Below are positions 17,605 to 27,134 of a DNA stretch of 43,043 nucleotides, in pieces. The position numbers and the translations under genes are program-made. The stretch spans positions 1-43,043 of the forward strand of contig JAJTBZ010000047.1 in the NCBI GenBank assembly GCA_021286645.1. The letters are read 5' to 3'. The notes under the pieces are model-generated. The model did not search any database, was not told where the DNA came from, and worked only from the letters and a program-made list of their open reading frames with translations. Positions within the stretch are counted from its first letter, which is position 1. Each line of letters opens with the position of its first letter. The DNA comes from Ignavibacteria bacterium. GTDB taxonomy: Bacteria; Bacteroidota; Ignavibacteria; Ignavibacteriales; Ignavibacteriaceae.

Positions 17605-18897
17605 ATGAAAATTAAAAATGTACTCTTTCTGTTCGTCTTCGCCATGTCCGGTGCAGTATGCTTCGGGCAGGATTCAACTGCAGCAAGTGCTTCCGTTGAG
17701 GAACGTATCGATGAAGTAAAGGGCCAGGTAGATGGAATAAACGAAACTATACTCGATATGAAATCGACTCTCGATGCTCTGAAGAAAATCAAAATATCAG
17801 GTTATATCCAGGCGCAATATCAGGCTGCTGATAAAGATGGCGCCGCTTCGGTAGCGGGCGGTAACTTTCCTGCAACGGCACATGAACGCTTCCTGCTTAG
17901 AAGAGGAAGAGTGAAATTTATGTATGATAACGATTTAACACAGTATGTAATGCAATTAGACGCTGTGCCTTCAGGCGTAACAATAAAAGATGTTTATGTA
18001 ATGGTAAAAGAGCCCTGGATGCGCGCGGTTTCATTAACGGCGGGTGTTTTTAACAGGCCTTTTGGTTTTGAAATAGAATATTCCTCATCAATGCGCGAAG
18101 CTCCGGAACGGTCCCGGTTGTTTCAGACTTTGTTCCCCGGCGAGCGTGATTTAGGTGCCAAAATAGAAATTGCTCCTGAATCGGGAGCGTTTAGCTGGTT
18201 GAACGTGAAACTCGGTTTATTTAACGGTACCAAAAATACTTTGGATGAAACGGATAACTTTAAAGATGTAATAGGTCGCGTAGGGTTCTCGCTGCCATTT
18301 ACCGAAACCAACCTCGCGCTTGATGGCGGTGTTTCAGGGTATTTTGGCAAGGTTCGTACCGATGACGGTAAACAAATCATTAAAGTAAATTCGGCAACCG
18401 GTTATGAAGTATCAACCGACCCGACTGCTGACCGTACATATATCGGTGGAGATCTCGAATTATATTATGATATACCATCCTTTGGCGGTTTCTCATTACG
18501 CGGTGAATATATTAGCGGTAAGCAGCCAGGTGCTGCGGGCAGCTCGAGTTACCATGCAGTAGGCGGCGGCGATACATACCTTCGTAACTTTATGGGATAC
18601 TATGTAACCTACGTACAGAATATCGGCACGAAAAATCAGTTCGTAATCAAATATGATGTGTATGATCCGAACACTGATCTTTCCGGCGACGATATCGGTT
18701 TGGCAGCCAACAAATCAACCGCGGCAGATATTAAATATTCGACTTTAGGGTTTGGCTGGATTTACCACTGGGATGGTAACGTGAAATTTACATTGTACTA
18801 CGACTCTGTGAAGAATGAAACCTCGAAAAATCTATCTGCTTTTACAGATGATCTGAAGGATAACGTATTAACATTCAGAGTGCAGTACTCGTTTTAA
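17605..18897 (+). CDS. oprP: Phosphate-selective porin (OprO/OprP type)
   Basis: A 430-residue outer-membrane porin. A signal peptide (about 1-22, VCFGQ) is followed by a coiled-coil stretch (about 30-58, SVEERIDEVKGQVDGINETI), which may trimerise or contact peptidoglycan. The barrel opens with ISGYIQAQYQ and RRGRVKFMYDNDL and has the GVFNRPFGFEIEYSS motif typical of the OprO/P family; the chain ends in Phe (RVQYSF). It is the first gene after the Pho box and lies 23 bp before pstS, so phosphate or polyphosphate import across the outer membrane is the likely role. Confidence 0.9.
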   Translation: MKIKNVLFLFVFAMSGAVCFGQDSTAASASVEERIDEVKGQVDGINETILDMKSTLDALKKIKISGYIQAQYQAADKDGAASVAGGNFPATAHERFLLRRGRVKFMYDNDLTQYVMQLDAVPSGVTIKDVYVMVKEPWMRAVSLTAGVFNRPFGFEIEYSSSMREAPERSRLFQTLFPGERDLGAKIEIAPESGAFSWLNVKLGLFNGTKNTLDETDNFKDVIGRVGFSLPFTETNLALDGGVSGYFGKVRTDDGKQIIKVNSATGYEVSTDPTADRTYIGGDLELYYDIPSFGGFSLRGEYISGKQPGAAGSSSYHAVGGGDTYLRNFMGYYVTYVQNIGTKNQFVIKYDVYDPNTDLSGDDIGLAANKSTAADIKYSTLGFGWIYHWDGNVKFTLYYDSVKNETSKNLSAFTDDLKDNVLTFRVQYSF

Positions 18898-18920
18898 TTA
18901 AACAGACTAAGGAGAAAACA

Positions 18921-19745
18921 ATGAAGAATATATTAGCGGCTCTGGTAATTGGTTTAATGGTGTTTGGATTCCGCGGCGCTGAAGAAACTATTACCGTAAA
19001 AGGCTCTGATACTATGGTAATACTCGCGCAACGCTGGGCTGAAATATATATGTCAAAACACTCAGGTGTAAACGTGCAGGTTACCGGCGGCGGTTCGGGA
19101 GTAGGAATTTCTGCTCTTATCAACGGAACAACAGATATTTGTAATTCCTCACGCCCGATGAAAAACAGCGAAAGAGAAAAACTAAAAAAACGCTACAATA
19201 CGCTTGGTGTTGAAGTTAAATGTGCCAAAGATGGTTTAAGCGTGTACTTACACGAATCGAATCCGGTAAGAGAATTAACTCTTGAACAGATTAAGGGAAT
19301 CTACACCGGAAAAATTAAGAATTGGAATGAAGTTGGCGGCCCGAATGCAAAGATAATTATTTATGGTCGTGAAAACAGCTCGGGTACGTACGTGTACTTC
19401 AAAGACTTTGTATTAGGCGGTGCCGATTATATCTCATCCATGCAAAGCCTGCCGGGTACTGCAGCTGTAGTAAACGCTGTTTCAAAAGATAAATATGCAA
19501 TCGGTTATGGTGGTGCGGCATATGCAAAGGGTATTCGTCTTGCCAAGATTAAGAAAGATGCAAACTCACCGGCATACGAACCGAATCCGGAAAATATTAA
19601 AAGCGGCAACTATCCTATAACCCGCTTCCTGTATATGTACTTACCGAGCCGCCCGAGCGGAGCGATTAAAGAATATATCGACTGGATATTAAGTCCCGAA
19701 GGACAGAATATTGTAACCAAAGTAGGATACTTCCCGGTTAAATAA
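18921..19745 (+). CDS. pstS: Phosphate ABC transporter, periplasmic binding protein
   Basis: A 274-residue protein with a signal peptide (about 1-20) and a mature part starting ETITVKGSDTM. Phosphate-contact motifs of PstS are present: KGSDTM (Ser/Thr loop), TGGGSGVGI, NSSRPMK and the YGRENSSGTYVYF segment that closes over phosphate. AAGGAG at 18909-18914 gives a strong ribosome-binding site, stronger than those of the downstream permease genes, as is usual for an abundant binding protein. It feeds phosphate to the PstC/PstA channel encoded immediately downstream. Confidence 0.95.
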   Translation: MKNILAALVIGLMVFGFRGAEETITVKGSDTMVILAQRWAEIYMSKHSGVNVQVTGGGSGVGISALINGTTDICNSSRPMKNSEREKLKKRYNTLGVEVKCAKDGLSVYLHESNPVRELTLEQIKGIYTGKIKNWNEVGGPNAKIIIYGRENSSGTYVYFKDFVLGGADYISSMQSLPGTAAVVNAVSKDKYAIGYGGAAYAKGIRLAKIKKDANSPAYEPNPENIKSGNYPITRFLYMYLPSRPSGAIKEYIDWILSPEGQNIVTKVGYFPVK

Positions 19746-19752
19746 ATTGCTT

Positions 19753-20820
19753 ATGAAATTATCTAATAGTATAGTTCCGATACGCAAAAAACTCACCCTG
19801 CCACGCCGGCCGGGTGAGTTTTTTATCGAAGCAGGAATTAAAACAGTATCATTTACATCTTTCGCGGTAATAATCCTGATATTCATATTTGTATTTCGCG
19901 AAACCCTTCCGGTGTTTTTCCCGAAGGAACATAAAGCAGTGCAGTCTGAAGTTTTAGAATCAGAATCGTATGGAGATACTGCACCAAGCGAGCATGACAA
20001 GGAAATACAAAACCGGATTGATATGTCGCAGGCGCTCGAGACCTCGGGTGAAAACGGAAAAATTACCATGGAAAGTATAACGGCGGCCGAATGGCAGCCG
20101 GTATCTGCAAAACCACGTTACGGTTTATGGCCGCTGTTTTTCGGCAGCCTGAAAGTAACGTTGGTTGCTATTGCTATCGCTTCACCATTGGCAATACTGG
20201 CGGCGCTGTTCTCCGCTGTATTTGCTCCGAAGCGGTCAAAAGAATTAATTAAACCGGTTATTGAGTTGCTGGCCGGGTTCCCCTCGGTAGTTATCGGGTT
20301 TTTTGCACTGATGACCATTGCCACAATATCGCAGAATATCTTCGGTTACCAGTACCGGCTGAACTCGTTTGTCGGCGGCGTGGCACTGGCATTGGCAGTT
20401 ATCCCGATAATTTATACTGTAACCGAAGATGCAATTAACTCGGTACCAGGTTATTATTTTGAGGCAGCATACGCGTTGGGAGCAACAAAGTGGCAGACTG
20501 CATTATTTGTTATATTACCCGCGGTAACACCGGGTATATTTGCTGCAATGCTTCTGGGTTTCGGGCGGGCTTTTGGCGAAACCATGATTGTGCTTATGGC
20601 TACCGGGAACGCTGCTCTGGGTTCGTTTAGCATATTCGATCCGGTACGCACGTTTTCAGCAACTATCGGCGCGGAAATGGCCGAAGTTGTGTTTGGCGAT
20701 AATCATTATACTATGCTGTTCCTAATAGGTTCGTTATTATTTATTGTAACATTTGCCCTGAATGCCGTGGCGGAATTTTGGGTTCGGAATAAACTTCTTA
20801 AGCGGTTTAGAGGTGAATGA
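19753..20820 (+). CDS. pstC: Phosphate ABC transporter permease
   Basis: About 355 residues from the ATG at 19753 (a TTG at 19747 is less likely). TM1 (about 37-55) is followed by a hydrophilic stretch of about 70 residues (about 56-125, rich in Glu and Ser), longer than usual before the permease core. The core has five further spans and the EAA loop [18 protein letters not shown] that docks on PstB. GRAFGETMIVLMATGN is a PstC signature. It begins 7 bp after pstS and overlaps pstA by 4 bp. Confidence 0.93.
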   Translation: MKLSNSIVPIRKKLTLPRRPGEFFIEAGIKTVSFTSFAVIILIFIFVFRETLPVFFPKEHKAVQSEVLESESYGDTAPSEHDKEIQNRIDMSQALETSGENGKITMESITAAEWQPVSAKPRYGLWPLFFGSLKVTLVAIAIASPLAILAALFSAVFAPKRSKELIKPVIELLAGFPSVVIGFFALMTIATISQNIFGYQYRLNSFVGGVALALAVIPIIYTVTEDAINSVPGYYFEAAYALGATKWQTALFVILPAVTPGIFAAMLLGFGRAFGETMIVLMATGNAALGSFSIFDPVRTFSATIGAEMAEVVFGDNHYTMLFLIGSLLFIVTFALNAVAEFWVRNKLLKRFRGE

Positions 20821-21713
20821 TGAAAAAGAAAATTATCGGATGGCTTGTAATAGGTATTTCAGCCCTCAGTACTCTGATGATAGTTGCAGCCCTGGTTTAC
20901 ATGATTGCCGAGATTGGTATGAACGGCAGGCACAATCTATCGTGGAAATTTTTAACCTCCGCTCCTACGGAAGGTATGACTGCAGGCGGAATATTCCCGG
21001 CCATAGTAGGTACGGTAATGTTAGTAATAATTATGGCTGCTGCCGGTGTTCCGGTAGGTACCATAACGGCTATTTACCTGAGTGAATACTCGCGGAAGGA
21101 TTCAATGTTTACCCGAAGTATCCGGTTCGCGGTAAATACACTGGCAGGAGTTCCTTCAATAGTTTTTGGTCTATTCGGGCTTGGCTTTTTTGTGCAGTTC
21201 GTTGGTTACGGCGCCGATAAACTTGCCGGGGGCCAGCTGCATTGGGGCCAGCCAAATATTTTATGGGCAAGCCTTACAATGGCGCTGCTTACCATACCTG
21301 TAGTTATTGTCTCTGTTGAAGAAGCCCTGCGCGCGGTTCCCGATGACTTGCGCGCCGCGGGGCTTGCTTTAGGTGCAACGAAATGGCAAACAATACGGAA
21401 AATAGTTCTGCCCAACGCGGTTTCGGGCATTATGACCGGAGCAATTCTTGCAGTTGGCCGTGGAGCAGGTGAAGTGGCTCCCATATTGTTTACCGGCGCG
21501 GCATACTTTCTGCCGAAACTTCCCTCATCACTGTCGGATCAGTTTATGAATCTGGGTTACCACATATACATTATGGCTACACAATCGCCCGATGTAGAGG
21601 CAACAAAAGGCATACAGTATGCTTCGGTTTTTGTTCTCCTGATGGTAACATTCAGCCTTAACCTGATAGCAGTGGTGATACGATTTAAATTACGAAAAAA
21701 GTATAGTGTATAA
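20817..21713 (+). CDS. pstA: Phosphate ABC transporter permease
   Basis: A 298-residue inner-membrane permease with six predicted spans. It has the EAA loop [19 protein letters not shown] and the PstA signature [18 protein letters not shown]. Its ATG overlaps the PstC stop (ATGA), and a second in-frame ATG follows at 20820; AGGTGA at 20811-20816 is better spaced for the second. It pairs with PstC to form the channel and lies 5 bp upstream of pstB. Confidence 0.95.
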   Translation: MMKKKIIGWLVIGISALSTLMIVAALVYMIAEIGMNGRHNLSWKFLTSAPTEGMTAGGIFPAIVGTVMLVIIMAAAGVPVGTITAIYLSEYSRKDSMFTRSIRFAVNTLAGVPSIVFGLFGLGFFVQFVGYGADKLAGGQLHWGQPNILWASLTMALLTIPVVIVSVEEALRAVPDDLRAAGLALGATKWQTIRKIVLPNAVSGIMTGAILAVGRGAGEVAPILFTGAAYFLPKLPSSLSDQFMNLGYHIYIMATQSPDVEATKGIQYASVFVLLMVTFSLNLIAVVIRFKLRKKYSV

Positions 21714-21718
21714 AGAAT

Positions 21719-22480
21719 ATGGAAAATACTATTAAAATATCCGTAAACGATCTTAATCTCTTTTACGGTAAAAAACAGGCATTAATTGATATCAATATTG
21801 ATATATTTGAAAAAAATGCCACGGCTCTCATAGGACCTTCGGGCTGTGGTAAATCAACATTTCTCCGCTCTATTAACCGAATGAATGAACTGATCAGCAA
21901 TGTTACCACAACAGGTGAAGTGCTGATTGGCGGAAAAAATATTTTTGATGCAGGCGTTGATGTTGTTACATTACGTAAGAAAGTCGGGATGATATTTCAA
22001 AAATCGAACCCGTTTCCTAAATCGATATTTGACAATATTGCGTTCGGGCCACGGGTGAATGGAATAAAGGATAAAAAGACTCTCGATGAGATAGTTGAAC
22101 GCACGCTGCGGCAGGCGGCTCTCTGGGATGAGGTAAAAGACGACTTGCAGAAAAGCGGCCTTTCACTTTCCGGCGGCCAACAGCAAAGGCTCTGTATAGC
22201 CCGCGCGCTTGCAGTTGACCCTGAAATTTTGCTCATGGATGAGCCGGCCAGCGCGCTTGACCCGATTTCAACGGCAAAAATTGAAGAATTGATTTTTGAA
22301 TTGAAAAAAAATTATTCTATCGTTATTGTAACACATAATATGCAGCAGGCAGCCCGCGTGAGCGATTTTACCGCCTTTTTCTACATGGGCGAGTTGATAG
22401 AATACAATGAAACAAAACGGATTTTTACCAATCCATTAAAAAAACAAACAGAAGACTATGTTACCGGAAGATTCGGTTGA
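21719..22480 (+). CDS. pstB: Phosphate ABC transporter ATPase
   Basis: A 253-residue ATPase of normal PstB length. Walker A is GPSGCGKST (39-47), the Q-loop is [15 protein letters not shown], a hallmark of PstB, the signature is LSGGQQQR, Walker B is [12 protein letters not shown], and the switch His lies in IVTHNMQQA. It powers phosphate import through PstCA. It lies 12 bp before phoU. Confidence 0.96.
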   Translation: MENTIKISVNDLNLFYGKKQALIDINIDIFEKNATALIGPSGCGKSTFLRSINRMNELISNVTTTGEVLIGGKNIFDAGVDVVTLRKKVGMIFQKSNPFPKSIFDNIAFGPRVNGIKDKKTLDEIVERTLRQAALWDEVKDDLQKSGLSLSGGQQQRLCIARALAVDPEILLMDEPASALDPISTAKIEELIFELKKNYSIVIVTHNMQQAARVSDFTAFFYMGELIEYNETKRIFTNPLKKQTEDYVTGRFG

Positions 22481-22492
22481 TAAGGAGAAAAT

Positions 22493-23191
22493 ATGGACAG
22501 GCATTTTATTCGTGAAATAGAAGAATTAAAAAAGACATTATTACAGATGGTTTCAGCCGTTGATGAACAGGTCGAAATGGCCTACAACGCGCTGTTAACC
22601 GGCGACCTGACCAACAGTGACGCCATTAAAAAAATGGATATAGTAGTTGACCAGTATGATAACCAGATAAAAGAACAGGCAAAAAAAATTCTTGCTCTGT
22701 ATCAGCCTGTGGCCTCGGATCTGCGTTTCGTGTTTACCGCGATAATGATTAATAACCAGTTGGAACGCTGCGGCGATCTTTCGGTAAATATTATGCAGCG
22801 TATTAAAAAAACGCAGGAGGCGCGTGATATAATATTGGAGTCCGATCTTTTGGAAATGATTAAGCTTGCACGGTTTATGGTTAAGGATGCAATTGACGCA
22901 TTTATCCATGAAGATACACAGTTGGCAAAAACGGTTATGGATCGGGATTCTTATGTTGATGCCCTGAACAAGGCAGCATTCAAGTTTCTTGTAGGTAAAA
23001 TGGAACAAAACCCGCTGGTAGTTAAAGCGTGCGCCCATTTACTGATACTTGCTAAACATATCGAACGCCTGGCTGACCATGCTACCAATATCGCTGAAGA
23101 TGTTATCTTCTTAATCAGCGATGAAATAGTTACCCACCGTTTTAATGAAGAAGCTTCTCCTGCCGAGGACGCGGGGGAATTACCCTCATAG
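22493..23191 (+). CDS. phoU: Phosphate signalling protein PhoU
   Basis: A 232-residue protein with the duplicated three-helix PhoU domain. The metal-binding motifs are seen in both halves: DNQIKEQAKKILALYQPVA with DLRF, and a second half built around DSYVDALNKAA and ILAKHIERLADHATNIAED. It links the Pst transporter to PhoR and represses the Pho regulon at high phosphate. AAGGAG at its start gives it its own good ribosome-binding site. It is the last gene of the operon, which ends at a terminator at 23215. Confidence 0.95.
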   Translation: MDRHFIREIEELKKTLLQMVSAVDEQVEMAYNALLTGDLTNSDAIKKMDIVVDQYDNQIKEQAKKILALYQPVASDLRFVFTAIMINNQLERCGDLSVNIMQRIKKTQEARDIILESDLLEMIKLARFMVKDAIDAFIHEDTQLAKTVMDRDSYVDALNKAAFKFLVGKMEQNPLVVKACAHLLILAKHIERLADHATNIAEDVIFLISDEIVTHRFNEEASPAEDAGELPS

Positions 23192-23214
23192 AGTTTCTTT
23201 ATCTCTATACGTTC

Positions 23215-23258
23215 GGGTTCCTGCACGTGAAGAACAGCGCGTACAGGAACCCTTTTTA
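23215..23258 (+). terminator. Intrinsic terminator of the pst-phoU operon
   Basis: GGGTTCCTG (23215-23223) pairs perfectly with CAGGAACCC (23244-23252), followed by TTTTTATTT. Confidence 0.9.
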
Positions 23259-23386
23259 TTTAGCGAAAGGTGAGCGATAAGGTTTGTACGCAAAAAAAGT
23301 ATGATATGGCGATAGCCGTAATACGGTATGAGTAGTGCAAGAATCAGAAAATGTCGGGGTCGTATTTAGAAGGGTTTGTAAAGAAG

Positions 23387-23416
23387 CCGGCATCCCGATG
23401 TTGTTCGGGATGCCGG
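23387..23416 (-). terminator. Perfect 12-bp hairpin after the S46 peptidase gene
   Basis: CCGGCATCCCGA (23387-23398) pairs with TCGGGATGCCGG (23405-23416) around a 6-nt loop, 11 bp past the peptidase stop. On the minus strand it is followed by a U-poor tract (CTTCTTTAC), so it may act as a weak terminator or as a 3'-end stabiliser. Confidence 0.65.
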
Positions 23417-23427
23417 AATAAAAAGTG

Positions 23428-25590
23428 TTATTCTACGCCAAGTTCGTTGAGTAGTTTATCGGCACCGCCGAGTTTCTGCGTTACAAACAGAATATATCGT
23501 ATATCTGCGCCAATTGAGCGGCTGTAAGATTCACTCCATGCGAAATCATTAATTGTTGCCTCAAAAGCCCTGTCGAAATTAAGACCAATCATTTCGCCCC
23601 AGGCGTTTAATACCGGGCTGCCGCTATTGCCGCCGGTAGTATCCATGTTATATAAAATATCTACCGGAACATCGTTGAGCTTTTTATGGCGGAACCTGCC
23701 AAAATCTTTTTTATCATAGAGAGCACGAAGTTTTGGGCTTACGGTATACACGCCGCCTGCAACACCTTTTTCCATTACGCCGGCAAGAGTGGTTATCGGT
23801 TTGTAGTAGGTGGCATCTACCGGTGTGTATCCGCGTACATAGCCGTACGTGAGTCGAAGTGTTGAATTCGCGTCCGGTACAAACGATTTCTGCTTGAAGT
23901 CGTGTTTTACATCAAGGTATTTAGGCAGTAGTACATTTAATTTCCCGTTTATTGTTTCATATCGTTTCTCGATAGGTTTATATGCAGTATCCAGTTTCAT
24001 CATGAAAGAAATAAGCGGGTCAACCTGCCATGAAAGGTTCGATGAATCTTTAACCGCGCTCATAAATTTGGCGGAATCAAAAACGATGGAATGGTTGAGC
24101 AGCGAGTTAATTTCTGATGTGAGTTGTTCCTCTGTTTTATTTCTGAATTGGCTCAGGGGTTCAAAGTTACTTAATTCCGGCAATGTAACGGCTTCGGAGA
24201 TGATACGTTTTAACAGCAGGCCATCAACATAGCAGTCAGCTTCTTTGAGATCCTCGGCATAGCCCTCGAACAACAGCGCGCGATTCTTTGCCGAGTACGC
24301 GGATTTTCTATCATTTTCCGGCTTGCACATTTCGGATTTATATTCAATTAGCTGGGTAGCAAGACGTGAAGCGTATATACGGGCACGGATACTGGAAACG
24401 AAAAAGCTTGTTCTGCCGAGTGCGCATTGCTCCATGTAGGCTTCGTCAATATCGTGTAACAAATCTTTGTAGGCAGCGGTGCGGATCTGATCAGCTAAAA
24501 TAAACTGCTGTAGTTCGGCTTCTTCCGCCTGTTTTTGTTTTACAAGTTCCAGCCTTTGCAACCCGAGAATTTTACCGCGATAATTTTTTTCGGTATTCGC
24601 GAGTGTCTTAATGCGCGATGAATATTTCAAAGCGAGTTCGGGGTTATTCTTGCCGAGCTCTTCATACAGGGAAATGAATGATTCAAAGAGCTTTGAAACG
24701 TAGGGAAGCTGATATTTTTCCTGAAACTCCATGTATTTGGCAGGGAAGTGGCGGAACGTGCGTCCCGGGTACCCCAAAACAAAGACGAAATCGTTTTCAT
24801 CGACGCCGTTGGGATTAACTTTAAGGAAGCGTTTCGGGATAAACGGGATATTATTTTTTGAATACTCGGCGGGTTTACCATCGGGGCCGACGTATGCACG
24901 AACGAATGTAAAGTCGCCGGTATGACGTGGCCATACCCAATTATCATTTTCGCCGCCGAAATCGCCAACGCTGCGCGGAGGAACGAAAACCAGGCGGACA
25001 TCCTTGAGAATTTTATATCGAAACAGGATATATGTTTTACCGGTAAACATTTCGGATACTTCGGCTTTAATACCGGGATTACTTTTCTCTTCCGATTTTG
25101 TAAGTTCGCGAATCTTCTTTTGGATCAATGTTACCCTTTCGGCCGGAACAGATGCTGCGGAGGCTGCCTGTAAAATTTCTTCAGAAACATCTTTATATGA
25201 TTCGGTAATCATGCATGTCAGGCCCTGTGCCGGAATTTCTTCTTCACGCGAAGCGGCATAAAAGCCATCGGCGAGGTAATTCTTTTCTACAGTGCTCGCC
25301 TGTCGGACAAAGTCGAAAGTGCAGTGATGATTCGTGAGAATTAATCCGTTACCCGATACAAATGAGCCGGTACAGCCGCCTAAACGAACCAGAGCGTCAA
25401 CCAGGCTGGTGCCGGAGGGGTTATAAATATCAGTTATAGGGATCTTGAGCCCCGCGCTTTTCAGATCAAGTTTTAGTATCTCGCTCAGGGGATACATACC
25501 CTCATCGGGTGGAGCGGGAAACATGAGCGTGCAGGGGAGGCAGAGCACAACTGCCCAAATAAGTATAAGTTTGCTGAAAGGATTACGCAT
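23428..25590 (-). CDS. S46-family dipeptidyl-peptidase, DPP11-like specificity
   Basis: A 720-residue exported serine exopeptidase with a signal peptide (about 1-25). The chymotrypsin-like triad is visible: His89 in TNHHC, Asp216 in GENDNWVWPRHTGDF and Ser656 in TGGNSGSP, with an alpha-helical domain inserted between (about 280-560). In this family the residue 18 after the catalytic Ser sets the S1 pocket: Gly in DPP7, Arg673 in P. gingivalis DPP11. Here it is Arg674 (GLNFDR), which predicts removal of dipeptides with Asp or Glu at P1. AGGTGA precedes the ATG. It points to peptide scavenging in the periplasm. Confidence 0.93.
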   Translation of the reverse strand: MRNPFSKLILIWAVVLCLPCTLMFPAPPDEGMYPLSEILKLDLKSAGLKIPITDIYNPSGTSLVDALVRLGGCTGSFVSGNGLILTNHHCTFDFVRQASTVEKNYLADGFYAASREEEIPAQGLTCMITESYKDVSEEILQAASAASVPAERVTLIQKKIRELTKSEEKSNPGIKAEVSEMFTGKTYILFRYKILKDVRLVFVPPRSVGDFGGENDNWVWPRHTGDFTFVRAYVGPDGKPAEYSKNNIPFIPKRFLKVNPNGVDENDFVFVLGYPGRTFRHFPAKYMEFQEKYQLPYVSKLFESFISLYEELGKNNPELALKYSSRIKTLANTEKNYRGKILGLQRLELVKQKQAEEAELQQFILADQIRTAAYKDLLHDIDEAYMEQCALGRTSFFVSSIRARIYASRLATQLIEYKSEMCKPENDRKSAYSAKNRALLFEGYAEDLKEADCYVDGLLLKRIISEAVTLPELSNFEPLSQFRNKTEEQLTSEINSLLNHSIVFDSAKFMSAVKDSSNLSWQVDPLISFMMKLDTAYKPIEKRYETINGKLNVLLPKYLDVKHDFKQKSFVPDANSTLRLTYGYVRGYTPVDATYYKPITTLAGVMEKGVAGGVYTVSPKLRALYDKKDFGRFRHKKLNDVPVDILYNMDTTGGNSGSPVLNAWGEMIGLNFDRAFEATINDFAWSESYSRSIGADIRYILFVTQKLGGADKLLNELGVE

Positions 25591-25848
25591 ACCAAATCAC
25601 CTGATAAATAAATAATTGTAATTGCTGGTAGAAATGTAGGGAAGAATCAGCAAGAGGAAAAATTTGTTTGCCGGCGGGGTTTGCGAGCTGGCCGCTTTGA
25701 CTGATACCAACAGAACCCGATGGCAGTCTGCAGGTTTTATAATTTCTTTATAACATTGTTTTATAATAAAATAGTTGATTGTAAATTATAGAACAAATAT
25801 TAAAAAAATGGCACAACTATCTATTATTCTATTATTTAAGGAGAGACG

Positions 25849-26598
25849 ATGAAACTACTTATTCAATGTGTTCTATTGCTTGGAATGTGCGCGGGTACAA
25901 TGTTTGCCCAGGAAGAGGCAAAAGCAGAAAAACCTTATAGCTTTAGCTCAGGGCTTGATTTTGTGAGCAGTTATAACTGGCGCGGGCAGGATTTAGGAAA
26001 ATCACCCGCGATTCAGCCCTATGCCGCGGTAAGCGCGTATGGATTTGAATTCGGCACCTGGGGTTCGTATGCTTTTAATTCCGAAGCGCTTAATGATGCA
26101 GGCGTTAAAGTACCCTTTACCGAAATCGACCTGAATTTGAAATATAAATTAACCACTCACTCGGGTACATTTGCCATTGAAGCAGTAGACTTTTTCTATC
26201 CATACATGGGAAAACCGTATTCACACTATAACCTGAATGAAGATCCGGCACACATGGTAAATGTTGCATTGCATTATACCGGAAAAGAATGCTGCCCTGT
26301 CAGTCTGTTAGTTGATTACAGTGCCATAAACGATCCGGATAAATCAATTTATATTGAAGCAGCATACCCTGTTAAATTCGGCGAAACCGAAGTAGGTCTG
26401 GTGTGCGGTGTCGCGAAAGGAAAGGATAAATCGGTTTTGTATGATGTTGACGGCTCAAAACTTGCATTCGTAAATACCGGTTTTACGGTTACAAAGAATA
26501 TTACATTCTCAAAAGAATTTTCGATGCCTATAGCAACATCGTTTATTTTTAATCCCTACCGCTCCGCTGCCTTTTTAGTAGTAAAAGCCAGCTTATAA
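25849..26598 (+). CDS. TorF-family putative porin / outer-membrane protein
   Basis: A 249-residue protein with a signal peptide (about 1-20, TMFAQ). FSSGLDFVSSYNWRGQDLGKSPAIQPY (key elements SSYNWRG and PAIQP) is the N-terminal signature of the TorF/Gcw_chp family of small predicted beta-barrels. The rest alternates hydrophobic and polar strands, and two adjacent Cys (ECCP) in the middle are unusual for a barrel. AAGGAG at 25838-25843 fixes the ATG. Transport function in this family is presumed, not proven. It is a single-gene unit ending in a strong terminator. Confidence 0.75.
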   Translation: MKLLIQCVLLLGMCAGTMFAQEEAKAEKPYSFSSGLDFVSSYNWRGQDLGKSPAIQPYAAVSAYGFEFGTWGSYAFNSEALNDAGVKVPFTEIDLNLKYKLTTHSGTFAIEAVDFFYPYMGKPYSHYNLNEDPAHMVNVALHYTGKECCPVSLLVDYSAINDPDKSIYIEAAYPVKFGETEVGLVCGVAKGKDKSVLYDVDGSKLAFVNTGFTVTKNITFSKEFSMPIATSFIFNPYRSAAFLVVKASL

Positions 26599-26620
26599 AA
26601 CTCTTATAGGAAAAAGTGAC

Positions 26621-26653
26621 CCGGGAGCAGCAGTGCCGCTCCCGGTTTTTTTT
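26621..26653 (+). terminator. Intrinsic terminator after the TorF-like gene
   Basis: CCGGGAGC (26621-26628) pairs with GCTCCCGG (26638-26645), followed by eight T residues. The last T abuts the end of the convergent VOC gene. Confidence 0.88.
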
Positions 26654-27099
26654 CATTCTTTTACATACTTTTCATTTTCTGCTACAAGACCTGCATCCCA
26701 TTTTTCTTTTGGCATTTCCGAATATAACTCGATAAGATTATTCTCGGGGTCTCGCAAGTGTACCGTTCGAATTCCCCACTGCGCCATATCGGTGGGTGTG
26801 TTAAGGAAGTTAGCGCCCCTGCTGCTGATTTCCTGATAAGCGGTATCTACATTAGGGACTTCAATAATAATAACCAATTTATCTGCGGCATCGGGATTCG
26901 TATGTACTTCATTTTTGCTAAAAGCGGCATTCATCAACTCAGCAGAGAACAGGCTTAAGCCCGAAGGCAGCCCGATATCGAAACTGGCATAATTACTACC
27001 CGGCTCACCCCACGTGCAAGTAAGCCCCAGTGTGTTTTTATAAAATGAAAAACTGGTATCGAAATTGTAAACCAACAATCGAAGGTTATTAAGCTTCAT
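26653..27099 (-). CDS. VOC-superfamily (glyoxalase/bleomycin-resistance fold) protein
   Basis: A 148-residue protein with the paired beta-alpha-beta-beta-beta modules of the vicinal-oxygen-chelate fold. N-terminal LRLLVYNFDTSFSFYKNTLGL and C-terminal VHLRDPENNLIELYSE are typical. The usual second metal ligand Glu is present in NLIELY, but the first-module ligand His seems replaced (LRLLV), so metal binding is uncertain. AAGGAG precedes the ATG. It lies 35 bp downstream of an AraC-type regulator on the same strand, so the two are probably co-transcribed. The substrate is unknown. Confidence 0.85.
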   Translation of the reverse strand: MKLNNLRLLVYNFDTSFSFYKNTLGLTCTWGEPGSNYASFDIGLPSGLSLFSAELMNAAFSKNEVHTNPDAADKLVIIIEVPNVDTAYQEISSRGANFLNTPTDMAQWGIRTVHLRDPENNLIELYSEMPKEKWDAGLVAENEKYVKE

Positions 27100-27134
27100 C
27101 TATCTCTCCTTGATTAAAAATACATCTCGAAAAA

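Noticed and set aside
25749-25767. Second Pho box upstream of the TorF-like gene (ATAAC...ATAAT)
   Set aside because: Spacing is 13 bp, not 11, and only two weak units are present in an AT-rich tract.
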